Shown here: positions 8,253 through 17,222 of the stretch, in pieces
Layout of the letters: each line of letters begins with the position of its first letter
Position numbering within the stretch: the stretch's first letter is position 1
Origin: Citricoccus zhacaiensis
GTDB taxonomy: Bacteria > Actinomycetota > Actinomycetes > Actinomycetales > Micrococcaceae
Length of the DNA stretch: 55,815 bases
Assembly (NCBI RefSeq): GCF_014645315.1
Contig: NZ_BMLQ01000012.1
Span: 45,630-101,444, forward strand
Direction of reading: 5' to 3'
Made by a program: the position numbers and the translations under genes
Notes under the pieces: generated by a model
What the model was told of the DNA's origin: nothing
Seen by the model: only the letters and a program-made list of their open reading frames with translations
Databases searched by the model: none

Positions 8253-9358
8253 GGGGTCCTCCGATGGTCGGTGTCATGGGTATCATCCAGGCCGAAGGGG
8301 TCGGCCAGGCCGGTGAATCCGGACTGCATCTCAGCCTCGGTCAGCTGGGATTCGGTGAGCAGGCGGGCGAACTCGGCGGTGCCCAGGCCTTCGCCGGTGG
8401 CTTCGATGACCGTGCCGGGCTGCCCGAGGTCGCCGTGCGAAACGCCCTCAGCGAGCATCACCGGAGGTGCCGGCAGGGATTCGTCCCGGTAGGCCGGCCA
8501 CGGCCCGGTGTTCTCCAGCCACACCCGGGGGCCAGCCCCTTTCAGCAGGATCCGGCACTCCGGGGCAGGGGCCATCCAGAGCTGTCCGCGCAGCCGGCAG
8601 CATCCCGGCGCCAAGACCTCCAGGGCCCGGTGGAACCGTTCGGGGTGCAGGGGGCGGTGGAGCCGGTGGCGCACGGTGCCGAACGGCGAACCGGCCGCAT
8701 CGCATCCCCCCGGTTCCTGCGAACCACCTGAACAGCTTGAATCGCGCCGGACCTCGGCAGCCCTGGTGGTGAGGTGGGCATGAGGTGCCAGCTCCCGGAG
8801 CAGCTGGAGTCCCCGGGCGCGGGCGGGTGGGTCGACCGGGACCACGTCGGGCTCGGCCAGCAGCACGGCGCCGGTCAGCGCGAGTTCGTCCATCAGGAAT
8901 TCCCCCGGCGTCCGCGGATCCTGCGGCAGCGCGAGGTAGCCGGACTCGAACAGCGTGTGGCGGTCCCAGATCTGGTCCTCCACCGCACTCGGGGAGCAGG
9001 CCAGCACCACAGCGTCCAGGGTGATGCCCCGGCGGGTGCCGCCGGTCAGCGCCTGCAGCACACCGGCGGCCGGCAGCGCCTCGGGCAAAGCCAGGATCAG
9101 GTGCCCCACACCCTCGTCCTGCGCCTGCCGGACGGAGGGCACGATCTCCAAGCGGACGGCGCAGCTGGGACAGGGGTGCTCCAGTCGCCTCTTATGACGC
9201 TCCGGTCCCACCCCGGGCCGGAAGACACGGCGGACCAGCACTCCGTCCTCCAGGAGGTCGTGGAACGCCACCACGGCCTCCGGAGACGAGGTGGCGAGCA
9301 GATCACAGGCCTGTCGGCGACACAGGGAGTCCAGGGAACTGACGAGGGTGAGGCGCAT
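8249..9358 (-). CDS. CobW/P47K-family protein without a recognisable P-loop
   Basis: About 369 residues. I chose ATG 9358 ([12 protein letters not shown]) because aggat lies 7 bases before it; ATG 9367 is also possible. The start corresponds to beta-1 of the CobW GTPase, but the GxxGxGKT Walker A loop is missing. The metal-associated CxxC segment ([16 protein letters not shown]) is kept, as is a C-terminal CobW_C-like domain ([15 protein letters not shown] ... [15 protein letters not shown]). Proteins of this type are found in zinc-starvation loci as putative metallochaperones. It is co-transcribed with the zinc-free L36. Loss of GTP binding is inferred by inspection only. Confidence 0.82.
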   Translation of the reverse strand: MRLTLVSSLDSLCRRQACDLLATSSPEAVVAFHDLLEDGVLVRRVFRPGVGPERHKRRLEHPCPSCAVRLEIVPSVRQAQDEGVGHLILALPEALPAAGVLQALTGGTRRGITLDAVVLACSPSAVEDQIWDRHTLFESGYLALPQDPRTPGEFLMDELALTGAVLLAEPDVVPVDPPARARGLQLLRELAPHAHLTTRAAEVRRDSSCSGGSQEPGGCDAAGSPFGTVRHRLHRPLHPERFHRALEVLAPGCCRLRGQLWMAPAPECRILLKGAGPRVWLENTGPWPAYRDESLPAPPVMLAEGVSHGDLGQPGTVIEATGEGLGTAEFARLLTESQLTEAEMQSGFTGLADPFGLDDTHDTDHRRTP

Positions 9359-9372
9359 GCCCGCCATCCTAC

Positions 9373-9389
9373 ATGAGAATGATTCGCAT
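9373..9389. promoter_or_regulatory. Candidate Zur box
   Basis: ATGAGAATGATTCGCAT is a near-palindrome built around GAATGATTC. It resembles actinobacterial Zur operators of the TGAnAATGATTnTCA type. It lies directly upstream of the CobW-like/L36 operon, whose content is typical of Zur regulons. Binding would be expected to shut the operon off when zinc is plentiful. Confidence 0.7.
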
Positions 9390-9463
9390 TAGAGAGGCCA
9401 GTTGGCGCAGACCGGCCCTACGGCCGTCGACGTCAGCAGTCGAGGCGGGCCCCGGAACCGAGA

Positions 9464-9820
9464 TCACCGCCCATAGCGGTCCGACCGCTCCCAGGGCCAG
9501 TCCTCGGCGATCCAGTCGACGAGCGTCTCGGCCAGCGGACCGTCCAGGGAGGCGTGGCTCGCGCGCACCCAGGACTGCACCGCGACGTCGAAGCCCTCCC
9601 TCTCCGGAGGGTAGAGGTAGACGCAGCCGATGACGTCCCCGTCCACCGGGTCCAGCACCGTGAAGGTGAACCCCTTGCGCGCCTCGAAGTCGGCGGCATG
9701 CCGGGTCAGGTCCTGGAGGTTCCGCTCGGGCGGATAGCCCTCCGGCGGCGGCACGCCTCGCAGAGCCGCTGACGCCGCCCTCCTTGCATTCACCCGTTGC
9801 ACCACTCCTACACTGGGCAC
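9464..9820 (-). pseudogene. N-terminally truncated GNAT acetyltransferase remnant
   Basis: The frame encodes the C-terminal part of a GNAT family protein: PPPEGYPPERNLQDLTRHAADF, FTFTVLDPVDGDVIGCVYLYP (acetyl-CoA-binding core strands) and WIAEDWPWERSDRYG at the end. Only about 105 residues align with the family, which usually has some 180. The preceding residues (MPSVGVVQRVNARRAASAAL) do not look like the missing N-terminus, and none was found in other frames upstream. It is probably a truncated, non-functional gene abutting the SDR promoter. Confidence 0.65.
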
Positions 9821-9833
9821 ATCCGCTATTCGT

Positions 9834-9844
9834 AAAACTGTTTT
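9834..9844. promoter_or_regulatory. AAAACTGTTTT palindrome before the SDR gene
   Basis: An 11-base perfect palindrome, extended weakly as GTAAAACTGTTTTGC. It overlaps the region just before the aaggag ribosome site of the SDR gene. A repressor site at this position would block expression. No cognate regulator is identified. Confidence 0.3.
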
Positions 9845-9862
9845 GCAAAGGAGTGGGTATTG

Positions 9863-10642
9863 ATGCGTTTTGACGGAAAGCGAATTCTGGTGACCGGGGG
9901 TATCTCGGGTATCGGGGCCGCCACCACCCGGCGGTTCCTCGAGGACGGGGCCCGGGTGGCCGTGCTGGACATCGACCAGGAGCGCGTTGACGAGTTCGTC
10001 TCCGGCGAGTCCTCAGGCGATCGGTTGATCGGTGTGGCGGCCAACGTCTCCGATTCCGACTCGGCGAAGGCAGCCGTGGAACAGGTCGTCGAACAGCTGG
10101 GCGGTCTCGATGTGCTCATCAACAACGCCGGTGTGGGCGGCGTTGGCAAGGCCGGTGACGTCAGCGACGAGGACTGGCGCAAGGTGATGGGCGTGGACCT
10201 GGACGGGGTCTTCTTCATGGCGCGTGCGGCCCTGCCGCACCTGCTGGAGTCACAGGGCAACATCGTGAACACCGCGTCCATCTCCGGGCTGTATGGCGAC
10301 TACGCCATGGTGGCCTATGACACGGCCAAGGGCGCCGTCGTGAACTTCACCCGTGCCACTGCCGTGGACTACGGGCACGATGGCGTGCGCGTCAACGCCG
10401 TGGCCCCCGGCCCGGTGCGCACCCCCATCCTCGAGGAGGCCCTGGCGAACGAGGAGATCGCCGCCACCTACGCCGAGCGCATCCCGCTGGGCCGCACCTC
10501 CGAACCCGAGGAGATCGCCAGCGCGATCACCTTCCTCGCCAGCGAGGACGCCAGCTTCATCACCGGCGTCATCCTGCCGGTGGACGGCGGCCTGACCTCC
10601 TGGAGCGCCCAGCCGAACATCTCGGTCGGCCTCTCGACCTGA
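9863..10642 (+). CDS. SDR-family NAD(P)-dependent oxidoreductase
   Basis: A 259-residue classical short-chain dehydrogenase. It has the cofactor loop TGGISGIG near residue 11, an NNAG motif (INNAGVG), the catalytic Ser in TASISG, and YDTAK as the Tyr/Lys pair. It ends with ITGVILPVDGG. ATG 9863 follows aaggag; the TTG just before it is less likely. It stands alone on the plus strand beside a class III aminotransferase, LysR, permease and aldehyde dehydrogenase, and may reduce or oxidise an intermediate of the same catabolic route. Confidence 0.92.
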   Translation: MRFDGKRILVTGGISGIGAATTRRFLEDGARVAVLDIDQERVDEFVSGESSGDRLIGVAANVSDSDSAKAAVEQVVEQLGGLDVLINNAGVGGVGKAGDVSDEDWRKVMGVDLDGVFFMARAALPHLLESQGNIVNTASISGLYGDYAMVAYDTAKGAVVNFTRATAVDYGHDGVRVNAVAPGPVRTPILEEALANEEIAATYAERIPLGRTSEPEEIASAITFLASEDASFITGVILPVDGGLTSWSAQPNISVGLST

Positions 10643-10658
10643 TCCCGCACGCGGGATC
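10641..10658 (+). terminator. Hairpin at the SDR stop codon
   Basis: GATCCCGC (10641-10648) pairs perfectly with GCGGGATC (10651-10658) across a 2-base loop. The SDR TGA is partly inside the stem. There is no clean T-run, so the hairpin may act as a weak or bidirectional terminator between the converging SDR and aminotransferase genes. Confidence 0.45.
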
Positions 10659-10707
10659 AGCGTGGTTTCCCCACCCACTCTCGCCCAACGGGGAGGAGAC
10701 AGCCGCG

Positions 10708-12093
10708 CTACAAAGCGTGCGTCGCCGGCCGGACGGCGTTCGTCACAGTCTCGGATTCCATGTCCGAGACGATTGACTTCAGGGTCTCGATCAGCCCAGT
10801 GATGTCCTCGTCGGTCATGGCCAAGGACAGCGACATCTCTCCCCGGTGGACGGGAAAGTATCCCCGGTTGGCCAGCTCGAGAGAGATGGTCTGCGTCTTC
10901 TCCCCGTCCACGATGCGCCAGTAGTCACGGTGCGTTCGCACCGCCTCGCCAGGCGAAGTCATGTAGGCGTACCCCAGATGCGAGATTTCCCGTCCGTGGA
11001 TCCGGAACGGGCTGTTGCGATCCTGGCTCCACGTATTGAGCTCTGACGCGATACGCCGGGCATGCCCATTCAGCGTGGCGAAGGCCTCTTCGGTGAGCTC
11101 AGTCAGGCAGGCAGCCCCTGCCAGCACCGAGAGTTTGTGCCCGTGGTGTGTTCCGGAGACCGAGACCCGGCCGTCCTCCAAGGCATCCATGATGTCTGCC
11201 CTGCCGCCCACCGCTCCCAGGGGCAGCCCGCCACCGATGATCTTGCCCATGACGGTCAGGTCCGGTGTGATCCCGTAGAGGCCCTGCAGTCCGTGGTATC
11301 CGGCCCGCAGACTGATGGTCTCATCGAAGACCAGCACGATCCCCAGCTCTCGGGTGACATCGCGCAGCATCTGCACGAATTCCTGATCCAGCGCCACCAT
11401 ACCGCCAGCACCGCTCTGGAGTTCCAGGATCAGGCACGCCAGTTCCTCACCATGGGCCCGCAGGAGTGCTTCGGTGCCAGACAGATCATTCTGGGTCAGC
11501 ACGAGGACGTCGTCCACCGTCGTGGCAGGGATACCCCCACTGTCCGGCACGGATGCCGGGGCCGCGGCCTCGCCGCCATTCTCCGGGGTGGGGTGTGCGG
11601 AGATCTGCAACACGTCGCTAAAGCCGTGGTATCCACCTTCGAGTTTCGCAATCCGGGTGCGCCCCGTGGTGGCTCGCGCCAGACGGACGGCCGTCATACA
11701 GGACTCCGTCGCCGAGCAGGAGAACTGCACCTTCTCCACCGAGGGGATGCGCTCAATGAGCATCCGGGCCAGGTCCCCCTCCTGGCTGCCCGGATTGCCG
11801 AACGAGATTCCGTGGGGAATGGCTTCCATCAAGGCCGACGTCAGCGCAGGGTGGTGGTGACCCAAGACATTGACGGTGTAGTTGTTGTTCAGATCCAGGA
11901 GACGGTGCCCGTCAACCGTCTCGATGTAGGCCCCTTCACCGCTGGTCACGAAGATCGCGTGGGGGCCGAAGTTGAAGGAGTTCCGACTGTATCCGCCCGG
12001 CACGGATCGGCGACTCTCCTCGCTCATTCGCCCGGAGACCGAGAACCGCTCCATGAATCTCTGCTGTGCTTGCTGAAGCGAGAATCCCGCCAC
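10708..12093 (-). CDS. Class III aminotransferase (glutamate-1-semialdehyde aminomutase-like)
   Basis: About 461 residues from GTG 12093, which has gagg 7 bases upstream; longer in-frame starts lack a site. PLP-dependent fold type I protein: SRNSFNFGPHAIFVTSGEG and LDLNNNYTVNVLGHHHP near the N-terminus, FDETISLRAGYHG (cofactor Asp), and VMGKIIGGGLPLGAVGG with the Schiff-base Lys. The usual SGTEA phosphate-binding segment reads SATES (FSCSATESCMTAVRLARA), which is unusual. Close relatives include beta-amino-acid aminotransferases. The neighbouring APC permease, LysR and aldehyde dehydrogenase suggest amino-acid or amine catabolism rather than haem synthesis. Confidence 0.88.
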   Translation of the reverse strand: MAGFSLQQAQQRFMERFSVSGRMSEESRRSVPGGYSRNSFNFGPHAIFVTSGEGAYIETVDGHRLLDLNNNYTVNVLGHHHPALTSALMEAIPHGISFGNPGSQEGDLARMLIERIPSVEKVQFSCSATESCMTAVRLARATTGRTRIAKLEGGYHGFSDVLQISAHPTPENGGEAAAPASVPDSGGIPATTVDDVLVLTQNDLSGTEALLRAHGEELACLILELQSGAGGMVALDQEFVQMLRDVTRELGIVLVFDETISLRAGYHGLQGLYGITPDLTVMGKIIGGGLPLGAVGGRADIMDALEDGRVSVSGTHHGHKLSVLAGAACLTELTEEAFATLNGHARRIASELNTWSQDRNSPFRIHGREISHLGYAYMTSPGEAVRTHRDYWRIVDGEKTQTISLELANRGYFPVHRGEMSLSLAMTDEDITGLIETLKSIVSDMESETVTNAVRPATHAL

Positions 12094-12247
12094 AATGAAC
12101 CTCTTCGTTGATGGGATGGCAGCCCACGGCTGCTGTCTGTCGTTCCATCTTTCGGTCCACGGCCTACAGTCGGCAATCACGGAAACTCGAATGCGTCTTC
12201 GCCAGAACAGAACGCCCGACGCCGGCCCGCAGAGTGGCAGGTCGGCC

Positions 12248-13168
12248 TCAGCCGACGAGAGATTCGGCTTCCGGCAGGTCTGAGATGTGGTCCCGGATCA
12301 CCGTCCGGGTCACCTCCAACAGTTCGGGAATCATCGGATTCACATTGCCTCGGCGCCAGGCGAACGCCTGGACACTGGCGGGCGCATCGGAGATCGGGAC
12401 GAACCGGACTCCGGGGTGTTGGAAGGTGCGGGTGGCCGAGGCCGGATAGGTGTCGATCGCCCCGGAGTACGCCACCGCAGAGAGACTCTCGTTCAAGGTG
12501 CGGACCAGGGCACCGGCGCGGCCAGGCGCCCCGCGGACGCCAGCCAGGGTCCAGAAATCCGCCCACTCGGTCGGAGTGGTGTCCCCGGCGACCGCAAAGG
12601 GCTGATCCAGGATGTCGGCCACCGTCAGGGAGGCGGCCTGTCCGAAGGGCCCAGTGGCCGCCACCGCCGCGTAGAGCCGCTCCTGGAAGAGCGGTCTGAT
12701 CTCGAATCGCGGGTCGTCGATCGGCATGCGGAAGAAGGCGACGTCAACCACCCCCGAGCCGAGCTCTTCGAACTGGGTACTCATGGACAACTCCGTGAAG
12801 TCCAGTCGAGTCTGTGGAAAGTTCGCTGCGAAGGCCCCGAAGACCCGGTGGGTGAGTTCGCCCAGTGCCTCCCCGAAGAAGCCAATGCTCAGATGCTCGG
12901 TAGCGCTACGAGCGATGGACTGGGTTTCGGTGCGCAATCTGTCCAGTTGGTCCAAGATCATTTGGGCCTCGCGGACGAAATGCACTCCTGCGGGAGTGAC
13001 CAACACCTGATGGGGGGTCCGTTCGAACAATTTGACGTCCAGTCTGGATTCGAGCCGGCGTATGTGGGTGCTCAGGGCAGACGCGGCGATGTGCTCCATC
13101 TCGGCAGCACGGCCGAAGTGCAGTGTCTCGGCCACCCGCACCACATACTGCAGCTGCCGGATCTCCAT
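12248..13168 (-). CDS. LysR-family transcriptional regulator
   Basis: A 306-residue protein with a typical N-terminal winged helix: MEIRQLQYVVRVAETLHFGRAAE, then LSTHIRRLESRLDVKLFERT. A two-lobe effector domain follows from about residue 90. ATG 13168 is preferred over the GTG immediately before it. It is divergent from the APC permease and co-oriented with the aminotransferase (154-base gap with no feature seen). As a LysR protein next to a divergent operon, it most likely activates the permease/aldehyde dehydrogenase genes in response to the substrate. Confidence 0.93.
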   Translation of the reverse strand: MEIRQLQYVVRVAETLHFGRAAEMEHIAASALSTHIRRLESRLDVKLFERTPHQVLVTPAGVHFVREAQMILDQLDRLRTETQSIARSATEHLSIGFFGEALGELTHRVFGAFAANFPQTRLDFTELSMSTQFEELGSGVVDVAFFRMPIDDPRFEIRPLFQERLYAAVAATGPFGQAASLTVADILDQPFAVAGDTTPTEWADFWTLAGVRGAPGRAGALVRTLNESLSAVAYSGAIDTYPASATRTFQHPGVRFVPISDAPASVQAFAWRRGNVNPMIPELLEVTRTVIRDHISDLPEAESLVG

Positions 13169-13248
13169 CACCAGTCACCCTCGACTCTCCTCGGCCTTCA
13201 GCGCCCCGTGGACTCCATGTTCAAGAATCGCGAACGCACCTTCTCACA

Positions 13249-13262
13249 GTGACCGTTGTCAC
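13249..13262. promoter_or_regulatory. GTGAC-N4-GTCAC palindrome in the LysR/permease intergenic region
   Basis: GTGAC (13249-13253) and GTCAC (13258-13262) are inverted repeats in the 172-base divergent promoter. A second candidate, TTCAAGAATCGCGAA (about 13220-13234), fits the loose LysR pattern T-N11-A. Either could be the regulator site; neither can be decided from the sequence alone. Confidence 0.4.
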
Positions 13263-13340
13263 GTACCGCTGGCTCCCGAAGCATGGAAGACCACAGTGGA
13301 TCGACCACCTGCCAGCATCTTCCCACCCCCAGAGGTATCC

Positions 13341-14828
13341 ATGAAAACGTCATCCCCGACGAGCCAACCCCAGACAGCGTCATCGAAAACCACCCAATTG
13401 AACACGGGTTCCATCGGCACCGCCGGGATCGTGTTCTTCGTGGTCGCGGCCGCCGCACCTCTGGCCGCCACGTTGGGAGCCGGCCCGGTGGTGTTCATGT
13501 TCGCCGGCCCGGCGGCTCCGGCCATGTATCTGATCGCTGCGTTGGCCCTCTTGCTCTTCGCCTTCGGGTTCTCGGCCATGAGTCGGTACGTCACCAATGC
13601 CGGCGGTTTCGCCGCTTTCATCTCCTGGGGCATGGGCCGCTGGGCTGGTTACGCCGCCGCCGGGATCGCCCTGGTGGCCTATCTCGCCATGTTCCTGGGA
13701 ATCTCGGCCCAGTTCGCCACATTCACCTCTGACTTCTTCGACCGGTTCCTGGGCCTCGAGGTTCCGTGGCAGGCCACGCTTTTGGTCGGTGTGGCTGTCA
13801 TCGGCCTGCTCGCCTATCGAGACATCCGAGTGTCCACGGTGCTCCTGGGCGTCATGCTGGTCCTGGAGGTCCTGTTTCTGCTCGTCTTCGATGCCGCCGT
13901 ACTGGTGCAAGGCGGTGTCGAAGGCATCAACGTGGCCTCGTTCAGCCCTGCCGACATCTTCAGTCCCACCATGGGGCTGGCCCTGCTCTTCGCCTTTGCC
14001 TGTTTCGTCGGCTTCGAGGCGACCATCCTGTACGGCGAAGAGGCACGTGACCCCAAGAAGTCGGTGCCGCGGGCCACCTACATCGCCGTCATCGTGATCG
14101 GTGTGGCCTACACCCTGACCATGTGGGCCCTCGCCCTCGCCTACGGGGTCGATGACGTCCAGGACGCCGCCTTGGCCGACCCGGTCAACTTCGTCCTCGC
14201 TGCCGTCACCGATTACCTCGGCGCGTGGGCCGCCGTCGTGATGGAACTGCTCGTGGTGACCAGCCTGCTGGCGGTGCTGTTGTCCTTCCACAATGCCCTG
14301 AATCGCTACGTGTTCTCCCTGGGCAGGTCCGCCTTCTTGCCACGGTGGCTCAGCCACACACACCCCCGTCACCACAGTCCGAGCCGTGCCAGCGTGATCG
14401 TCTCGATCACCTGTGGCCTTCTGCTGGTGTTGTTCATGCTGACCGGCCAGGACCCCTTTGCAGTGCTGTACATGTGGATGATCGGGCTCGGCACACTCGG
14501 CCTCCTGCTGTTGCAGGCTGCCGGCGCCGCAGCCGTCGTCGTTTTCCTCCGCGGGCGTTCCGCTCAGGTGGGCCTGTGGTCACGCCTCGTCGCGCCTCTG
14601 ATCGGAGGAGCAGTCCTGGTGGTCGCCGTGGTTCTGGCGGTGATCAATTTCGACGCCCTGATCGACACCGAAGGCGCCATCTCAGTCATCCTTCCGGCCC
14701 TCTACCTGGTTGCCATCGGCGCCGGACTGATCATCGGCGCCGTGCGCCCCGTCGAGGACCTACGCCGCGAATATGACCCTGAGACCGTCGCAGAGCCACG
14801 GCTGGCGGACCCCACACCGGGAACGTGA
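13341..14828 (+). CDS. APC-superfamily amino acid permease
   Basis: A 495-residue protein with about 12 hydrophobic segments. The first helix region GTAGIVFFVVAAAAPLAATLG and GFSAMSRYVTNAGGFAAFISWGMG match amino acid/polyamine/organocation carriers. GFEATILYGEEARDPKKSVPRAT is the hallmark loop after helix 6. ATG 13341 has agaggt upstream; the longer open frame would overlap LysR. It probably imports the amino acid or amine handled by the adjacent aminotransferase and aldehyde dehydrogenase. It is followed after 149 bases by the dehydrogenase on the same strand. Confidence 0.92.
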   Translation: MKTSSPTSQPQTASSKTTQLNTGSIGTAGIVFFVVAAAAPLAATLGAGPVVFMFAGPAAPAMYLIAALALLLFAFGFSAMSRYVTNAGGFAAFISWGMGRWAGYAAAGIALVAYLAMFLGISAQFATFTSDFFDRFLGLEVPWQATLLVGVAVIGLLAYRDIRVSTVLLGVMLVLEVLFLLVFDAAVLVQGGVEGINVASFSPADIFSPTMGLALLFAFACFVGFEATILYGEEARDPKKSVPRATYIAVIVIGVAYTLTMWALALAYGVDDVQDAALADPVNFVLAAVTDYLGAWAAVVMELLVVTSLLAVLLSFHNALNRYVFSLGRSAFLPRWLSHTHPRHHSPSRASVIVSITCGLLLVLFMLTGQDPFAVLYMWMIGLGTLGLLLLQAAGAAAVVVFLRGRSAQVGLWSRLVAPLIGGAVLVVAVVLAVINFDALIDTEGAISVILPALYLVAIGAGLIIGAVRPVEDLRREYDPETVAEPRLADPTPGT

Positions 14829-14977
14829 TAGCTCCTGGATGCGGAGCACCGACACCGCCCGATCCAGCCCCGCCAGCTGGACCGCTCCACACCACCACTG
14901 GTCACTGCCATTCCCCACGGGAACCGCTACGCGGGGCATCCCGCGCCATATACACATCTATTGTTACGAGGAGAATC

Positions 14978-16456
14978 ATGACAACGTTGCAGACCGAGCA
15001 ATCGTCCATTCTGGATCCGTCTGTCTGGGGCGGCAAGATCTATACGGATGGCTGGACGCAGGGTTCGGCGGAGTCGGTGGACGTCATCGAGCCGGCCACC
15101 GGTGCGGTGCTGGGCAGCGCGGGGATAGCCTCCGCGGAGGATGTCTACGCCGCGGCCACCCGGGCCGCCGCGGCTCAGAGGGAATGGGCTGCGCGCAAGC
15201 CGGAGGAGCGTGCCGCGGTGCTGCGCCGGGCCGGTCAGGTCTTCGAGGACCACGTTCAGGAGTTCAACACGTGGATCCAGCGCGAGACCGGGGCGATCGC
15301 CCCGAAGGCCGGGCTGGAGACCCATGTGGCGGCCAATGAGTGCTTCGACGCCGCCGGACTGCCGCACCATCCGGCCGGGGACGTGCTGACCTCCGATGAG
15401 GACCACTGGTCCTTCGCCCGCCGGGTCCCGGCCGGAGTGGTTGCGGTGATCTCCCCGTTCAACTTCCCGCTGATCCTGTCCATCCGTTCCGTGGCGCCGG
15501 CCCTGGCCCTGGGCAACGCGGTGATCCTCAAGCCCGACCCGCGGACCCCGGTCTCCGGCGGCGTGATGATCATGCGCGCCTTCGAAGAGGCCGGCCTGCC
15601 CGCCGGGGTGCTGCAGCTACTCACCGGTGGCGCGGAGACCGGGGCCGCGTTGACCGACGCCCCGGAGGTGCGGATCGTGTCCTTCACCGGCTCCACCGCC
15701 GCCGGCCGGAAGGTCGGGGAGGCCTGCGGCCGCAACCTCAAGCGAGCCCACCTGGAGCTCGGCGGCAACAACGCCATGGTCGTGCTGCCTGGCGCCGATG
15801 TCGCCGCCGCTGCCAGTGCCGGAGCCTTCGGGTCCTTCATGCACCAGGGACAGGTCTGCATGACCACCGGCCGCCACCTCGTCCACGAGTCCCTGAAGGA
15901 GGAGTACGTGGCCGCCCTGAAGGAGAAGGCCGAGCACCTGCCCGTCGGCGATCCCACCGGGCAGGTCGCCCTGGGACCGATCATCGACGAGAAGCAACGG
16001 GACAACATCGACCGCATCGTGCGGGGGGCGAAGGACGCCGGGGCGAACATCGAGGCCGGCGGCACCTACGAGAACCTGTTCTACGCCCCCACGGTGATCT
16101 CCGGGATCGATCGGGACAACCCGGCCTGGGCCGAGGAGATCTTCGGGCCGGTGGCTCCGGTGTTGTCCTTCAGCTCGATCGAGGAGGCCGCCGAGATCAT
16201 CAACGCCAACGAATACGGGCTCTCCGTGGGCATCCTCGGAGACGTCGGCCAGGCCATGAAGCTGGCGGACCTGGTCCACTCCGGCAAGGTCCACATCAAC
16301 GAACAGACCGTCTCGGATGAGTCCAACGCCCCCTTCGGCGGGGTCGGAGCCTCCGGCACCGGCTCCCGGTTCGGTGGCTACACCGCGAACATCGAGGCCT
16401 TCACCGAGACCCAATGGCTCACCATGCGCCCCGACATCGCCCCCTACCCCTTCTAA
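14978..16456 (+). CDS. Aldehyde dehydrogenase, benzaldehyde-dehydrogenase-like
   Basis: A 492-residue NAD(P)-dependent aldehyde dehydrogenase. Key sites: SPFNFPLILSIRSVAPALALGNAVILKP (cofactor channel), FTGSTAAGRKVG, the general-base Glu in LELGGNNAMV, and the nucleophile Cys in HQGQVCMTTGR. FGPVAPVL lies near the C-terminus. Sequence style is closest to benzaldehyde/vanillin-type dehydrogenases (AEEIFGPVAPVLSF, DESNAPFGGVGASG). Start ATG 14978 follows gaggag. It likely oxidises the aldehyde produced in the LysR-controlled catabolic cluster. Confidence 0.92.
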   Translation: MTTLQTEQSSILDPSVWGGKIYTDGWTQGSAESVDVIEPATGAVLGSAGIASAEDVYAAATRAAAAQREWAARKPEERAAVLRRAGQVFEDHVQEFNTWIQRETGAIAPKAGLETHVAANECFDAAGLPHHPAGDVLTSDEDHWSFARRVPAGVVAVISPFNFPLILSIRSVAPALALGNAVILKPDPRTPVSGGVMIMRAFEEAGLPAGVLQLLTGGAETGAALTDAPEVRIVSFTGSTAAGRKVGEACGRNLKRAHLELGGNNAMVVLPGADVAAAASAGAFGSFMHQGQVCMTTGRHLVHESLKEEYVAALKEKAEHLPVGDPTGQVALGPIIDEKQRDNIDRIVRGAKDAGANIEAGGTYENLFYAPTVISGIDRDNPAWAEEIFGPVAPVLSFSSIEEAAEIINANEYGLSVGILGDVGQAMKLADLVHSGKVHINEQTVSDESNAPFGGVGASGTGSRFGGYTANIEAFTETQWLTMRPDIAPYPF

Positions 16457-16473
16457 ACCCCACCACCCACTAT

Positions 16474-16505
16474 GAGGGCAGAGATCACCAGTAATCTTTG
16501 CCCTC
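16474..16505. terminator. Bidirectional hairpin between aldehyde dehydrogenase and thiE
   Basis: The arm at 16474-16488 (GAGGGCAGAGATCAC) pairs with 16491-16505 (GTAATCTTTGCCCTC) over 15 positions with two mismatched or wobble pairs. It lies after the dehydrogenase stop and contains the thiE stop codon, so it can end both convergent transcripts. Confidence 0.6.
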
Positions 16506-17222
16506 AAAATGCGGTATGGGGGCCGACCGTCGGGTCAACTGTGACTGACGATCTTGGCGACCAGCGAACCCCGCCAGCACCTTCCGCACCACAGCCCCCG
16601 GATCCTCGGTCTCCATGAGGGCCCGCACCAGCGCGACGCCGGCCACGCCGGTCCCAGCGAGCGCGGCGGCATCGGCGGCGGTGACGCTCCCGATCGCCAC
16701 GATCGGCAGCTCCGTCGCCGCCACCAGGGGACCGTAACCGGACACCCCCAGCGGTTCCCGCCCGGAGTCCTTCGTCGGGGTCGGCCGGAACGGCCCGGCC
16801 CCGACGTAGTCGATCACCCCGCGCAGCTCCTCTGCGGCCCGCACCAGCTCCAGGGTCCCGGTGGTCACCCCGATCACCGCCTCCGGTCCCAGCAGCTCGC
16901 GTGCCGCTGCCACCGGCAGGTCGTCCTGTCCGAGGTGCACGCCGTGGACCGCAGCTCCCCGGGCACGGGCAGCGAACGCCACGTCGGCCCGGTCGTCCAC
17001 GAGCACGCGCGTGGCAGGGTTCGCCGCGCGCACGGCCTCCGCCACGGCACACGTGAGCTCGAGCAGATCGGCCGCGGACGCGTCCTTGGCCCGCACCTGC
17101 ACGACGCCGGCCCCGGCACCCGCCGCGGCGGCCGCCACCTCCACGGTCCGACGCCCGGTCCCGGAGGTCACCAGGTAACAGCGCAGGTCCAGCGGCTCGC
17201 GCGCCGAGTCACCAGCCCTCAC
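16485..17222 (-). CDS. thiE: Thiamine phosphate synthase
   Basis: A 245-residue TIM barrel that joins HMP-PP and thiazole phosphate. Motifs: VQVRAKDAS (QxRxK-type loop), VLVDDRADVA, GVHLGQDDLP, GVTTGTLE, GAGPFRPTPTKDSG (pyrophosphate-binding GPxxxTxTK) and PIVAIGSVTAADAA. GTG 17222 overlaps the thiM stop by GTGA, so both are translated from the riboswitch-controlled transcript. The C-terminal tail LTRRSAPIPHF extends a little beyond the usual end and runs into the terminator hairpin. Confidence 0.95.
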   Translation of the reverse strand: MRAGDSAREPLDLRCYLVTSGTGRRTVEVAAAAAGAGAGVVQVRAKDASAADLLELTCAVAEAVRAANPATRVLVDDRADVAFAARARGAAVHGVHLGQDDLPVAAARELLGPEAVIGVTTGTLELVRAAEELRGVIDYVGAGPFRPTPTKDSGREPLGVSGYGPLVAATELPIVAIGSVTAADAAALAGTGVAGVALVRALMETEDPGAVVRKVLAGFAGRQDRQSQLTRRSAPIPHFEGKDYW

